A stretch of DNA of 21,075 nt, from NCBI GenBank assembly GCA_024404735.1, contig JAKSPP010000008.1, positions 1 through 21,075 of the forward strand, given 5' to 3'. Positions 1 through 6,922 of this stretch are shown here, in pieces; position 1 is the first letter of the stretch; each line of letters starts with the position of its first letter. Origin of the DNA: Oscillospiraceae bacterium (GTDB lineage: Bacteria; Bacillota; Clostridia; Oscillospirales; Oscillospiraceae). The notes beneath the pieces were generated by a model. That model did not search any database. It saw only the letters and a list, made by a program, of their open reading frames with translations, and was not told the origin of the DNA. The position numbers and the translations under genes are program-made.

Positions 1-1029
1 CCTGCAAACAATAGCGGCGCTGCGGGAAAACCGGTAAAGACAAAAAAGAAGTCAAAGGCCGGTCCTGTTATTATTATCGTTCTTGCGGTTCTTATTCTTC
101 TTGCCGCATTTGTCATCTGCTTTATAAAGGGCTTCTTCGGCCTTGACGGGGCAAGAGACAATATTGCGGATAAGCTCTCTGATACCAAAATCGGCGAGAT
201 ACTCGGAATTGAAGGAGCCTCTGCCTCATCCTCTTCACGCAAAAACAAAGACGATGAAGACGATGAAGACGATGATGAGGATGCCAAGGACGATAAAGAC
301 AGTAAGGACGATAAGCCGGATAACAAGTCCGAAGACGATAAGAACAAGCCCGCAACCGAAAACGCCGGTGCAGCACCCGAGGGTGAGAAGACCGAGGCCG
401 GCACCGACAGCACCGAGGACAGGGTTTACTCCGGAAAATACGTTCTCGTCGGTGCTGAAATCGGCTCCGCTGTTTACGGAAGCGAGGCTATTGTGGAAAT
501 GGGTCTTTACGGAAGCAGCATCACCTTCTATGAGAACAAAACCGCTTTCCTTGACATTGTAACCGATGAACCCGTTATTCTGACCTACGAAAACGATACC
601 ATGACCGACGGCAAGCTGGCAGTTCCCTTCGTATTTGAGGGATATAATGTTTCCTTCAGCTATGACAATGCAAAGCTCATCTTCACTCTTGAGGCCTTTG
701 CACCCGTTGTGCCGACCCCGACTCCTACTCCGACACCCACTCCTACACCTGCAAAGAGTGAATGGATTTTCGAGGACTCCGACAGCCGTTACATTTCCGA
801 AAGCGAGCTTTACGGTCTTTCCCAGTGGGAATGCCTCGTTGCAAGAAACGAGATTTACGCAAGAAGAGGCAGAATGTTCTCGACACAGAGCCTTGCAGAT
901 TATTTTGCAGGCTGCTCCTGGTACAACGGCACTATTTCTCCCAATTCCTTCCAGGCATCCGTATTCAACGAATACGAAAACAAGAATATTGCCACCATTC
1001 AGGCATATGAGAAGAAACAGGGCTGGTAA
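1..1029 (+). CDS. Membrane-anchored YARHG-domain protein (5' end outside window)
   Basis: The frame is open from base 1 to the stop at 1027-1029, giving 342 visible residues; the start lies upstream. Residues about 22-43 form one strongly hydrophobic membrane segment preceded by a Lys-rich stretch (positive-inside), so the rest should face outward. Next comes a highly acidic Asp/Glu/Lys linker (about 80-140), a beta-rich middle section, a Thr-Pro repeat (about 238-251) that looks like a stiff spacer, and a C-terminal domain from W255. That domain carries the sequence ARNEIYARRG followed by a YF...WY pattern, the signature of the YARHG family (Pfam PF13308), here with Arg in place of the family His. 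YARHG domains are extracellular and their molecular role is unknown. The missing N-terminus may hold a zinc ribbon, as in many relatives; that is inference. The amidase gene starts 3 bases downstream, so the two are probably co-transcribed and both act at the cell envelope. Confidence 0.85.
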   Translation, partial: PANNSGAAGKPVKTKKKSKAGPVIIIVLAVLILLAAFVICFIKGFFGLDGARDNIADKLSDTKIGEILGIEGASASSSSRKNKDDEDDEDDDEDAKDDKDSKDDKPDNKSEDDKNKPATENAGAAPEGEKTEAGTDSTEDRVYSGKYVLVGAEIGSAVYGSEAIVEMGLYGSSITFYENKTAFLDIVTDEPVILTYENDTMTDGKLAVPFVFEGYNVSFSYDNAKLIFTLEAFAPVVPTPTPTPTPTPTPAKSEWIFEDSDSRYISESELYGLSQWECLVARNEIYARRGRMFSTQSLADYFAGCSWYNGTISPNSFQASVFNEYENKNIATIQAYEKKQGW

Positions 1030-1032
1030 AAA

Positions 1033-2007
1033 ATGAAAAAGCATTTTATCGTGCTTCTGCTTCTTATCTCCGGTAGGCGCTGTGCCGGCGGAGAAGCGGA
1101 TAATACAGACAGCAAAAAAGAAAAAGACGACAGGGACGAAATCTCATACACAGAGTCCGGGGAAGCCGGAAAATCCCCCGAAGGCGAAGAGGCTGCAAGC
1201 GCTAATCCCGACGGGGACAAGAGCCCTGTTTCGGTGGTCCTTGACGGTATTGTAGAAAGCCTCACAGCATCCGGAAGCGAAGCCCCTGCAGAAAGCACTC
1301 CCGCCCCGGAGGAAAGTCCGGAGCCCGAACCGACACCAGAGCCTCTTTTCGGCGAGGGATATGTAATTGCAATTGACGCCGGACACTGCTCCAAGCCGGA
1401 AACCTGGCTCTATGAGCCTGTCGGCCCCGGAGCAACGGAGACAAAAATGAAGGACACCGGAGGGACTGCGGGAAGATTCACCGGAGTTGCCGAGTATGAA
1501 CTGAATCTGCAGCTTGCCCTAAAGCTTCAGGCTCTTCTTGAGGAAAGAGGCTACACCGTTTATATGACCAGGACGGAAAACGAGGTCAGCCTCGGAAATA
1601 TCGACAGGGCAACCGTTGCAAACGACGCAAATGCCGATGCCTTTATCAGAATCCATGCAAACGGTTCCGAGGACAGCAGTGTTCACGGGGCCATGACCCT
1701 TTGCCAGACACCCTATAATCCCTATGTTCAGAAATACGAGGAGTCGAAGCTTCTCTCCGTATGCGTTCTGGAGGAGCTCTGCAATATGACGGGGGCCTAT
1801 CAGCGCAGCATCTGGGAAACGGACACTATGGCGGGAATAAACTGGTCACAGGTTCCATGCACACTTGTTGAGGTCGGATTTATGACCAACAGAGAAGAGG
1901 ACGAAAAAATGGCAACCGAGGAATACAGAAGCCTCATTGCCGAGGGTCTTGCAAACGGAATAGACAGATATATACTTGAAAGAGCTGCACTGACCGGTGC
2001 GGAGTGA
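1033..2007 (+). CDS. Exported N-acetylmuramoyl-L-alanine amidase (Amidase_3)
   Basis: This is a zinc-dependent peptidoglycan hydrolase that cuts the bond between N-acetylmuramic acid and the stem peptide. The C-terminal two thirds (about 109-315) match Amidase_3 (PF01520): DAGH with H118, E154 ahead of a Leu-Asn-Leu helix, H208 in RIHANG, and E280 in LVEVGFMTN. These are the expected three zinc ligands and the catalytic Glu. The N-terminus is Lys-Lys plus a short hydrophobic stretch, then an acidic and Pro/Glu-rich linker (about 20-107), so the enzyme is probably exported and tethered or held off the membrane. The signal region is odd: residues 11-18 read LISGRRCA, which would be a good lipobox (LISG-C) if the two Arg were absent. 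Start codon 1033 lies 3 bases after the previous stop with only a weak AGGG upstream, suggesting translational coupling. No cell-wall binding repeat is visible. Confidence 0.93.
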   Translation: MKKHFIVLLLLISGRRCAGGEADNTDSKKEKDDRDEISYTESGEAGKSPEGEEAASANPDGDKSPVSVVLDGIVESLTASGSEAPAESTPAPEESPEPEPTPEPLFGEGYVIAIDAGHCSKPETWLYEPVGPGATETKMKDTGGTAGRFTGVAEYELNLQLALKLQALLEERGYTVYMTRTENEVSLGNIDRATVANDANADAFIRIHANGSEDSSVHGAMTLCQTPYNPYVQKYEESKLLSVCVLEELCNMTGAYQRSIWETDTMAGINWSQVPCTLVEVGFMTNREEDEKMATEEYRSLIAEGLANGIDRYILERAALTGAE

Positions 2008-2013
2008 GATGAT

Positions 2014-2050
2014 AAAACAGCTGTGCGGAATTCTGCACAGCTGTTTTTGT
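2014..2050 (+). terminator. Rho-independent terminator after the amidase gene
   Basis: A perfect 13-bp stem (AAAACAGCTGTGC at 2014-2026 with GCACAGCTGTTTT at 2035-2047), an 8-base loop, and a U-rich end. It begins 7 bases after the amidase stop and separates the envelope pair from the Fic gene. Confidence 0.92.
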
Positions 2051-2110
2051 TAAAGTATTTGACTGGAGGATAACGGGAAAGAAATCTGCCCTCACTTTCC
2101 CTAAAAGTAC

Positions 2111-2156
2111 TTGCATTTTTATAGCTTTGCCTTTATACTGATACTAACTGATACTA
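2111..2156 (+). promoter_or_regulatory. SigA-type promoter of the Fic gene with overlapping direct repeats
   Basis: TTGCAT (2111-2116), a 17-base spacer and TATACT (2134-2139) make a good vegetative promoter. Two copies of ACTGATACT start at 2137 and 2147, exactly 10 bases apart, so they lie on the same face of the helix over the -10 box and the likely transcription start. That placement suits a repressor site, but no regulator gene is in the window. The Fic ribosome binding site (GGAGGT, 2171-2176) follows. Confidence 0.7.
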
Positions 2157-2181
2157 TTTTATATCAATTCGGAGGTCTCCT

Positions 2182-3354
2182 ATGGACGCTGCTCTGTTTA
2201 CAAAGATGCTGTCGGATAAAAGCATACTGGATTTAAGAAAGCTCGGATATAAATATCCACAGGCCGATATGGGAGAGCTTGTGGAGCTTCTGAAAAACGG
2301 TTTCTACCATTCTTTGCCACTAAAAGATTTTTCGGGACAAGAGCTTGTATATCTTGGCAGCACCACACAGGTGCGTCTCTCTGCTGCAAGGGTTCTCCTG
2401 ACTCCGCAGAACAGCAGCCTACTTTATGGAATAAAGGCCATGGAGGAGGAGATTGCTTCAACATTCACGATTGAACAGGTGGATTTCAACCGTGACAGTG
2501 TAAGAAGGATTCTATCCGGTTTTGCCCCGTCGGATGAAAATGAAAATCGCATCTACGGAATGAAAAAAGGTCTGGAGTTTATCAGCAATCCCGCAAATCA
2601 TATTAGCGAGGAAACGATACATCGCTTATACGAAACAGCTATCGGAGCTTATCTGGATGAAGAAAGCCGCCTGCTCCCGGGTAATTATTATCGGCACGAC
2701 AGTGTATATATCGTAGGCTCCAGGCTGGAGCACACAGGTCTCCCATGGAAGGAGTTGCCGAAACGCATGGGAGAATTGATTGATTTTATTCGGGAAGATT
2801 CCAAAATTGATGACCTTCTGAAGGCGGCACTGATACACTTTTATATTGCATATCTTCATCCGTATTTCGATGGCAACGGAAGAATGGCGCGTCTGGTGCA
2901 TCTGTGGTATCTGGTGCAGCAGGGATACTCCTCTGCATTATTCATCCCACTTTCGGAATACATCAGTAAAAGTCGCAAGGGATATTACGATGCTTATACT
3001 CTGGCAGAGGAAAATATGCACATCAGCGGTTTGCTTGACGCAACTCCGTTTCTTGTATACTTCATTGAGAATGTATATCACAAGCTGAACAGTGCAATCC
3101 CTGCTGCACAGACAACAGAGCTTTTCAAGGCTACTCTGTCTCAGGGACAGATTACCGAAAAGGAACATGCACTGTGGGTCTTTGTTCTATCTGCCTATGG
3201 AAATACAGATTTTTCCACAAAGCAACTGGAAAAGGATTTCGGCAATGCAGCCTATGCGACAATACGCGGCTTTGTATTGAAATTTGAGAAGATAGGCTTG
3301 CTTGACTCCATACAGTACGGAAACCGCAATAAATATCGGGTTCATACGGAATAA
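2182..3354 (+). CDS. Fic family protein (probable protein AMP-transferase)
   Basis: Fic enzymes usually transfer AMP from ATP to a hydroxyl side chain of a target protein. The 390-residue product has the catalytic loop HPYFDGNGRMAR at 226-237, matching HPFx(D/E)GNGRxxR with the catalytic His at 226. An N-terminal alpha-helical region precedes it. Residues 94-99 read TFTIEQ, which aligns with the class II inhibitory motif (S/T)xxxE(G/N): Glu98 is present, but the last position is Gln. If functional, this helix would keep the enzyme autoinhibited. The C-terminal part (about 330-388) looks like a winged helix, with a final turn resembling a recognition hairpin, as in many Fic-wHTH proteins that may bind DNA. 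The start has GGAGGT six bases upstream. The gene is monocistronic, flanked by its own promoter and a weak terminator, and is visibly more A+T-rich than its neighbours, which hints at horizontal gain. No antitoxin gene is adjacent. Confidence 0.92.
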   Translation: MDAALFTKMLSDKSILDLRKLGYKYPQADMGELVELLKNGFYHSLPLKDFSGQELVYLGSTTQVRLSAARVLLTPQNSSLLYGIKAMEEEIASTFTIEQVDFNRDSVRRILSGFAPSDENENRIYGMKKGLEFISNPANHISEETIHRLYETAIGAYLDEESRLLPGNYYRHDSVYIVGSRLEHTGLPWKELPKRMGELIDFIREDSKIDDLLKAALIHFYIAYLHPYFDGNGRMARLVHLWYLVQQGYSSALFIPLSEYISKSRKGYYDAYTLAEENMHISGLLDATPFLVYFIENVYHKLNSAIPAAQTTELFKATLSQGQITEKEHALWVFVLSAYGNTDFSTKQLEKDFGNAAYATIRGFVLKFEKIGLLDSIQYGNRNKYRVHTE

Positions 3355-3382
3355 CGGAGAAAGAGCGGTTTTGTTTTTCCGT
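3354..3382 (+). terminator. Weak candidate terminator after the Fic gene
   Basis: ACGGAGAAA (3354-3362) can pair with TTTTTCCGT (3374-3382), including one G-U pair, around an 11-base loop, starting at the last base of the Fic stop codon. The run after the stem is not a strong U tract, so termination may be incomplete. Confidence 0.35.
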
Positions 3383-3424
3383 ATTTCAGATTATCATATA
3401 CATATTATTTTCCAAAAAAATCTG

Positions 3425-3453
3425 TTGAATTATTATTATTTTTGCGCTATAAT
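3425..3453 (+). promoter_or_regulatory. SigA-type promoter of the SPFH gene
   Basis: TTGAAT (3425-3430), a 17-base spacer and a perfect TATAAT (3448-3453). The leader of roughly 85 bases contains a small GTGCG/CGCAC hairpin (3468-3483) and ends in an AAAGGAG ribosome binding site just before the start at 3547. Confidence 0.75.
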
Positions 3454-3546
3454 TTCTGTGTGTGTTTGTGCGTTCAGGCGCACCTGTAAAATGAGCAAAA
3501 AAATAATCAAAAATACATCTCTCATTTCTGAAAGGAGAAAAACATT

Positions 3547-4941
3547 ATGGGACTTATATCCGCAGCATTAGCCGCTGCCTCCAGCACCTTAGCTGACCAG
3601 TGGAAGGAGTTTTGCTACTGTGAGGCCAGGCCCTCAAACGTTCTCGTAACCAAGGGCCAGAAGAGAGTATCCGGACGCTCCTCCAACACCAAGGGCTCCG
3701 ACAACATTATTTCCAACGGCTCCGTTATCGCTGTTGCAGACGGACAGTGCATGATTATCGTTGAGCAGGGCAAGGTTGTTGAATTCTGTGCAGAGCCCGG
3801 CGAGTTCAAGTGGGATGCCTCCACCGAGCCCAGCCTCTTCTCCGGAAAGCTCGGAACCTCCATCATCGAGACCTTCAAGACCATGGGCAAGCGCTTCACC
3901 TTCGGCGGTGATACCGGCAAGGACCAGCGCGTTTACTACTTCAATACCAAGGAAATCATCGGAAACAAGTACGGCACTCCCTCCCCTGTTCCCTTCCGCG
4001 TCGTTGACGAGAGCGCCGGCATTGATATGGACATCGGTATCCGCTGCTTCGGTGAGTACTCCTACCGCATCTGCGACCCCATTCTTTTCTATGTTAACGT
4101 CTGCGGCAATATCTCCTCCGAGTACACCCGCGATTTAATCGAAGGCCAGCTGAAGACCGAGCTTCTCACTGCTCTTCAGCCTGCATTTGCAAAGATTTCC
4201 GACCAGGGCATTCGCTATTCCTCTCTTGTCGGTCACACCACCGAGATTTCCAAGGCTCTTAACGAGGTTCTTTCCACCGACTGGAGCGAGAAGCGCGGTA
4301 TTGAGATTGTCTCCTTCGGTGTTTCCTCTGTAAAGGCAAACGAAGATGACGAGGCAACCATTAAGGAAATGCAGAAGGAAGCCGCATACATGGATCCCAC
4401 CCGTCTTGCCGCACGTCTCGGCAATGCACAGGCAGAGGCCATGAAGAATGCAGCAAACAACCCCGGTGGTGCAGCAATTGGATTTATGGGCATGAACATG
4501 GCCCAGCAGTCCGGTGGAATGAACGTCAACTCCCTCTTCCAGATGGGTCAGCAGCAGGCAGCAGCCGCTCCCGCAGCAGATTCCTGGAAGTGTGCCTGCG
4601 GTGCAACCGCAACCGGCAAGTTCTGCCCCGAGTGCGGTGCCAAGAAGCCCGAGCCCAAGGCAGCCGGAGCCTGGACCTGCCCCTCCTGCGGCGCAAGCGC
4701 AACAGGCAAGTTCTGCCCCGAGTGCGGTGCCAAGAAGCCCGAGGATGCAGAGGGATGGACCTGCTCCTGCGGTGCTGTAAACAAAGGCAAGTTCTGCGCA
4801 GAGTGCGGTGCCAAGAAGCCCGAAGGCGTTCCCCAGTACAAGTGCGACAAGTGCGGCTGGGAGCCTGAGAAGGGCGTAAAGCCCCCCAAGTTCTGCCCCG
4901 AGTGCGGTGATCCCTTTGATGACGGAGACATCGTCGGCTAA
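3547..4941 (+). CDS. SPFH-domain protein with four C-terminal zinc ribbons (YdjI-like)
   Basis: Residues about 1-300 resemble the YdjI / 'virion core protein' branch of the SPFH (stomatin/prohibitin/flotillin) superfamily, including an N-terminal segment with EFCYCEARPSNVLVTKGQK and a long middle domain. Proteins of this branch are linked to membrane-associated scaffolds and to phage-shock-like envelope stress modules; the biochemical role is not settled. A Gly/Met/Gln/Ala-rich linker (about 310-345) joins it to four short zinc ribbons (about 349-456), each with a CxC or CxxC knuckle and a C-terminal CxxCG knuckle. The first three share a nearly identical GKFC(P/A)ECGAKKPE ending; the fourth is longer and diverged. 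No transmembrane segment or signal peptide is obvious, so peripheral membrane association is likely. The gene is monocistronic with its own promoter and terminator. Codon use is strongly biased to C-ending codons, suggesting high expression. Confidence 0.9.
   Translation: MGLISAALAAASSTLADQWKEFCYCEARPSNVLVTKGQKRVSGRSSNTKGSDNIISNGSVIAVADGQCMIIVEQGKVVEFCAEPGEFKWDASTEPSLFSGKLGTSIIETFKTMGKRFTFGGDTGKDQRVYYFNTKEIIGNKYGTPSPVPFRVVDESAGIDMDIGIRCFGEYSYRICDPILFYVNVCGNISSEYTRDLIEGQLKTELLTALQPAFAKISDQGIRYSSLVGHTTEISKALNEVLSTDWSEKRGIEIVSFGVSSVKANEDDEATIKEMQKEAAYMDPTRLAARLGNAQAEAMKNAANNPGGAAIGFMGMNMAQQSGGMNVNSLFQMGQQQAAAAPAADSWKCACGATATGKFCPECGAKKPEPKAAGAWTCPSCGASATGKFCPECGAKKPEDAEGWTCSCGAVNKGKFCAECGAKKPEGVPQYKCDKCGWEPEKGVKPPKFCPECGDPFDDGDIVG
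4615..4824 (+). repeat. In-gene tandem repeat encoding zinc ribbons
   Basis: A 39-base unit at 4615-4653 recurs identically at 4705-4743 and, with a few changes, at 4786-4824. Spacing is 90 and 81 bases. It encodes the second half of zinc ribbons 1-3 and shows that the array grew by in-frame duplication. Confidence 0.85.
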
Positions 4942-4968
4942 GCTTTAATAATAACTCAAATATTGTTT

Positions 4969-4999
4969 ACCCCGCAGGCAGCTTGCCTGCGGGGTGTTT
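4969..4999 (+). terminator. Rho-independent terminator after the SPFH gene
   Basis: A perfect 12-bp GC-rich stem (ACCCCGCAGGCA at 4969-4980 with TGCCTGCGGGGT at 4984-4995), a 3-base loop, then GTTTATT. The U tract is short, so some read-through into the acetyltransferase gene is possible; no separate promoter for that gene was recognised. Confidence 0.78.
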
Positions 5000-5015
5000 A
5001 TTGGGAGGACAGATT

Positions 5016-5453
5016 ATGCAGATTTCCGTTAAGCACTTTTCCGAGCTTTCCGCAGAGGAGCTTTATGAGATTTACAGACTGAGAGTATCCGTATTTGTTG
5101 TGGAGCAAAGCTGTCCCTATCAGGATGTTGACGATGCGGACAAAGAGTCATACCACATTACCCTGCGGGACAGCGAGGGAATTAAGGCCTATGCAAGGGT
5201 AATTCCGGCGGGACTTACCTTCGAAACGCCCTCAATAGGAAGGGTTATAGCCGTAGAAAGGCGAAGGGGCCTGGGAACGGAAATCGTTAAGGCTGCAATC
5301 GCAGCCGCAAAGGAAAAGCTTGGATCTGAAAAAATCACAATTGAGGCTCAGGTTTACGCAAGCGACTTATACAGAAAGCTCGGCTTTATTCAGACCTCTG
5401 AGGAATTTCTCGAGGACGGAATTCCGCATATTCGAATGGAGCTCACATTATAA
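5016..5453 (+). CDS. GNAT family N-acetyltransferase, ElaA-like
   Basis: A 145-residue single-domain acetyltransferase predicted to use acetyl-CoA. The N-terminal half has the ElaA hallmark LRVSVFVVEQSCPYQDVDDAD. The acetyl-CoA binding motif A is IGRVIAVERRRGLGTEIV, with the R-R-G-L-G-T pyrophosphate loop, and the C-terminal YRKLGF is typical of motif B. The substrate of ElaA-type proteins is unknown. The start at 5016 is chosen because GGGAGGA lies 6 bases upstream. An in-frame ATG at 4983 would put the start inside the loop of the upstream terminator hairpin and has no ribosome binding site. The gene stands alone between two terminators. Confidence 0.88.
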   Translation: MQISVKHFSELSAEELYEIYRLRVSVFVVEQSCPYQDVDDADKESYHITLRDSEGIKAYARVIPAGLTFETPSIGRVIAVERRRGLGTEIVKAAIAAAKEKLGSEKITIEAQVYASDLYRKLGFIQTSEEFLEDGIPHIRMELTL

Positions 5454-5481
5454 TTATTAATATAAGTTTATAATCAAACAG

Positions 5482-5531
5482 AAAAAACACCGTTTTTATT
5501 GCGCCGGGTGCATCTAAAAACGGTGTTTTTT
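5482..5531. terminator. Bidirectional terminator between acetyltransferase and aldehyde dehydrogenase genes
   Basis: A perfect 17-bp stem (AAAAAACACCGTTTTTA at 5482-5498 with its complement at 5515-5531) around a 16-base loop that can form a further TGC/GCA pairing. Flanking A and T runs supply a U tract on both strands, serving the convergent genes ending at 5453 and 5542. Confidence 0.93.
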
Positions 5532-5541
5532 AATTTGCTGT

Positions 5542-6921
5542 TTACTTTACAAACATCTTTATCATCTTCAGCATAAGCTGTGAGAAGGGCTGGTAACGCA
5601 TGGGAAGGTCTAAAAACGTCTTTTTGTCAACAATGCTCTTAATATGAGAGAAGGTCTCAAAGCCCCTCCTTCCGTGATAGGAGACCATACCGCTTTCGCC
5701 AACACCTCCGAAGCCCATGGCACTCGTTGCAAGGTGAATGACAGTATCGTTTACACAGCCTCCGCCGAAGGAAATCCGGGAGGTGGCTTTTTCTATATTT
5801 CCCTTATCCGACGAGAAAATATATAGGGCAAGAGGACAGGGAAGGCTGCGAAGCTTCTTTACTGCTTCATCGAAATTATCGAAGGTAAGAACAGGCATAA
5901 GGGGCCCGAAAATTTCCTGACCCATAACGGCATCGGAGAATGTTACATTATCCATTACCGTAGGTGCAATCTTAAGGGCGGCATCATCGGTTTCACCGCC
6001 GAAAACGACCTTGTCGTAATCAATAAGACCTTTTACACGGGCATAATGCTTCTCACTGATTATCTTTCCGTAATCCGGATTTGAAATGGGATTCTTTCCA
6101 AACTGCCTTTCGATTTCCTTTTTGACCTCTGCAATAAAGGCATCCTTAACGGAGGCATCCACATACATAAAGTCCGGGGCAACACAGGTCTGACCGAGAT
6201 TCAGGAATTTACCCCATACTATTCTTCTGGCGGCAAGCTTTATATTGGCGGACTTATCCACAATGCAGGGGCTCTTTCCTCCGAGCTCAAGGGTTACGGG
6301 AACGAGGTGCTCACTTGCGGCCTTCATTACCTCTTTTCCCACGGCCTTTGAGCCTGTGAAGAAGATATAATCAACATCCAGAGAGAGAAGGCACTTGTTT
6401 TCGGCTCTGCCTCCCAGAACAACCTTTACGTACTCGGGAGGAAAAGCTTCGGAAAGCATTTTTTCCATAACGGCACTTGTGGCGGGAGAATATGCACTGG
6501 GCTTTATTATTGCCGTGTTGCCTGCGGCAATTGCATCTGCAAGGGGCTCTAAGGTGAGGAGAATGGGATAGTTCCAGGGGGACATAATGAGAACCGTTCC
6601 GTAGGGTGAGGGCTTCTCATAGCTTCTTGAAACATACTGGGCAAGAGGCGTTAAAACTCTCTTTTCCCTTGCATAGCTTTTTATATGCCTGAGCATATGG
6701 CTTATCTCGCTTTTGGTAAGGCCTGTTTCACACATATAGCCCTCCTGAAGGCTCTTGCCCAGGTCGGCCTTAAGGGCGGCGGCTATTTCATCCTCGTATT
6801 TTTCGATTATGGCATAGAGCTTTTTAAGAGCGTTTATTCTGAAGCTTAAATCCAGAGTTTCGCCCTTTGCGAAATACTCCTTCTGCTCATTCAATAAAGA
6901 CAGTGCTTCGGCTTCGGTCAT
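5542..6921 (-). CDS. NAD(P)-dependent aldehyde dehydrogenase (class 3-like)
   Basis: Oxidises an aldehyde to the carboxylic acid with NAD(P)+. The 459-residue length and overall pattern fit the class 3 / fatty-aldehyde branch of the ALDH superfamily. Visible residues: SPWNYP with N117, the nucleotide-binding FTGSKAVG loop (188-195), the general base E212 in LELGGKSP, and the catalytic Cys246 in GQTCVAPD. The C-terminal FGGVGESGMVSYHGRRGFETFSH is typical of class 3 enzymes. No CoA-acylating domain is present. The start at 6921 lies 1 base from the stop of the alcohol dehydrogenase gene, and an AGGAGGAG ribosome binding site sits inside the end of that gene, so the two are translationally coupled. 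Together they could interconvert an alcohol, its aldehyde and its acid, or dismutate an aldehyde. The real substrate is not evident. Confidence 0.93.
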   Translation of the reverse strand: MTEAEALSLLNEQKEYFAKGETLDLSFRINALKKLYAIIEKYEDEIAAALKADLGKSLQEGYMCETGLTKSEISHMLRHIKSYAREKRVLTPLAQYVSRSYEKPSPYGTVLIMSPWNYPILLTLEPLADAIAAGNTAIIKPSAYSPATSAVMEKMLSEAFPPEYVKVVLGGRAENKCLLSLDVDYIFFTGSKAVGKEVMKAASEHLVPVTLELGGKSPCIVDKSANIKLAARRIVWGKFLNLGQTCVAPDFMYVDASVKDAFIAEVKKEIERQFGKNPISNPDYGKIISEKHYARVKGLIDYDKVVFGGETDDAALKIAPTVMDNVTFSDAVMGQEIFGPLMPVLTFDNFDEAVKKLRSLPCPLALYIFSSDKGNIEKATSRISFGGGCVNDTVIHLATSAMGFGGVGESGMVSYHGRRGFETFSHIKSIVDKKTFLDLPMRYQPFSQLMLKMIKMFVK

Positions 6922-6922
6922 A

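Noticed and set aside
712..756. A short-period CCNAC-type repeat that might be a variable-number tandem repeat or CRISPR-like element
   Set aside because: It encodes a Thr-Pro spacer in frame within the YARHG protein and has no spacer-repeat structure.
235..1044. A 269-codon minus-strand frame opposite the YARHG gene
   Set aside because: Its hydrophobic C-terminal run is the antisense of the Asp/Glu/Lys linker. The plus strand has a recognisable YARHG domain and membrane segment.
4983..5015. An upstream ATG start for the GNAT acetyltransferase
   Set aside because: It lies in the terminator hairpin loop with no ribosome binding site; the ATG at 5016 has GGGAGGA at good spacing and fits family length.
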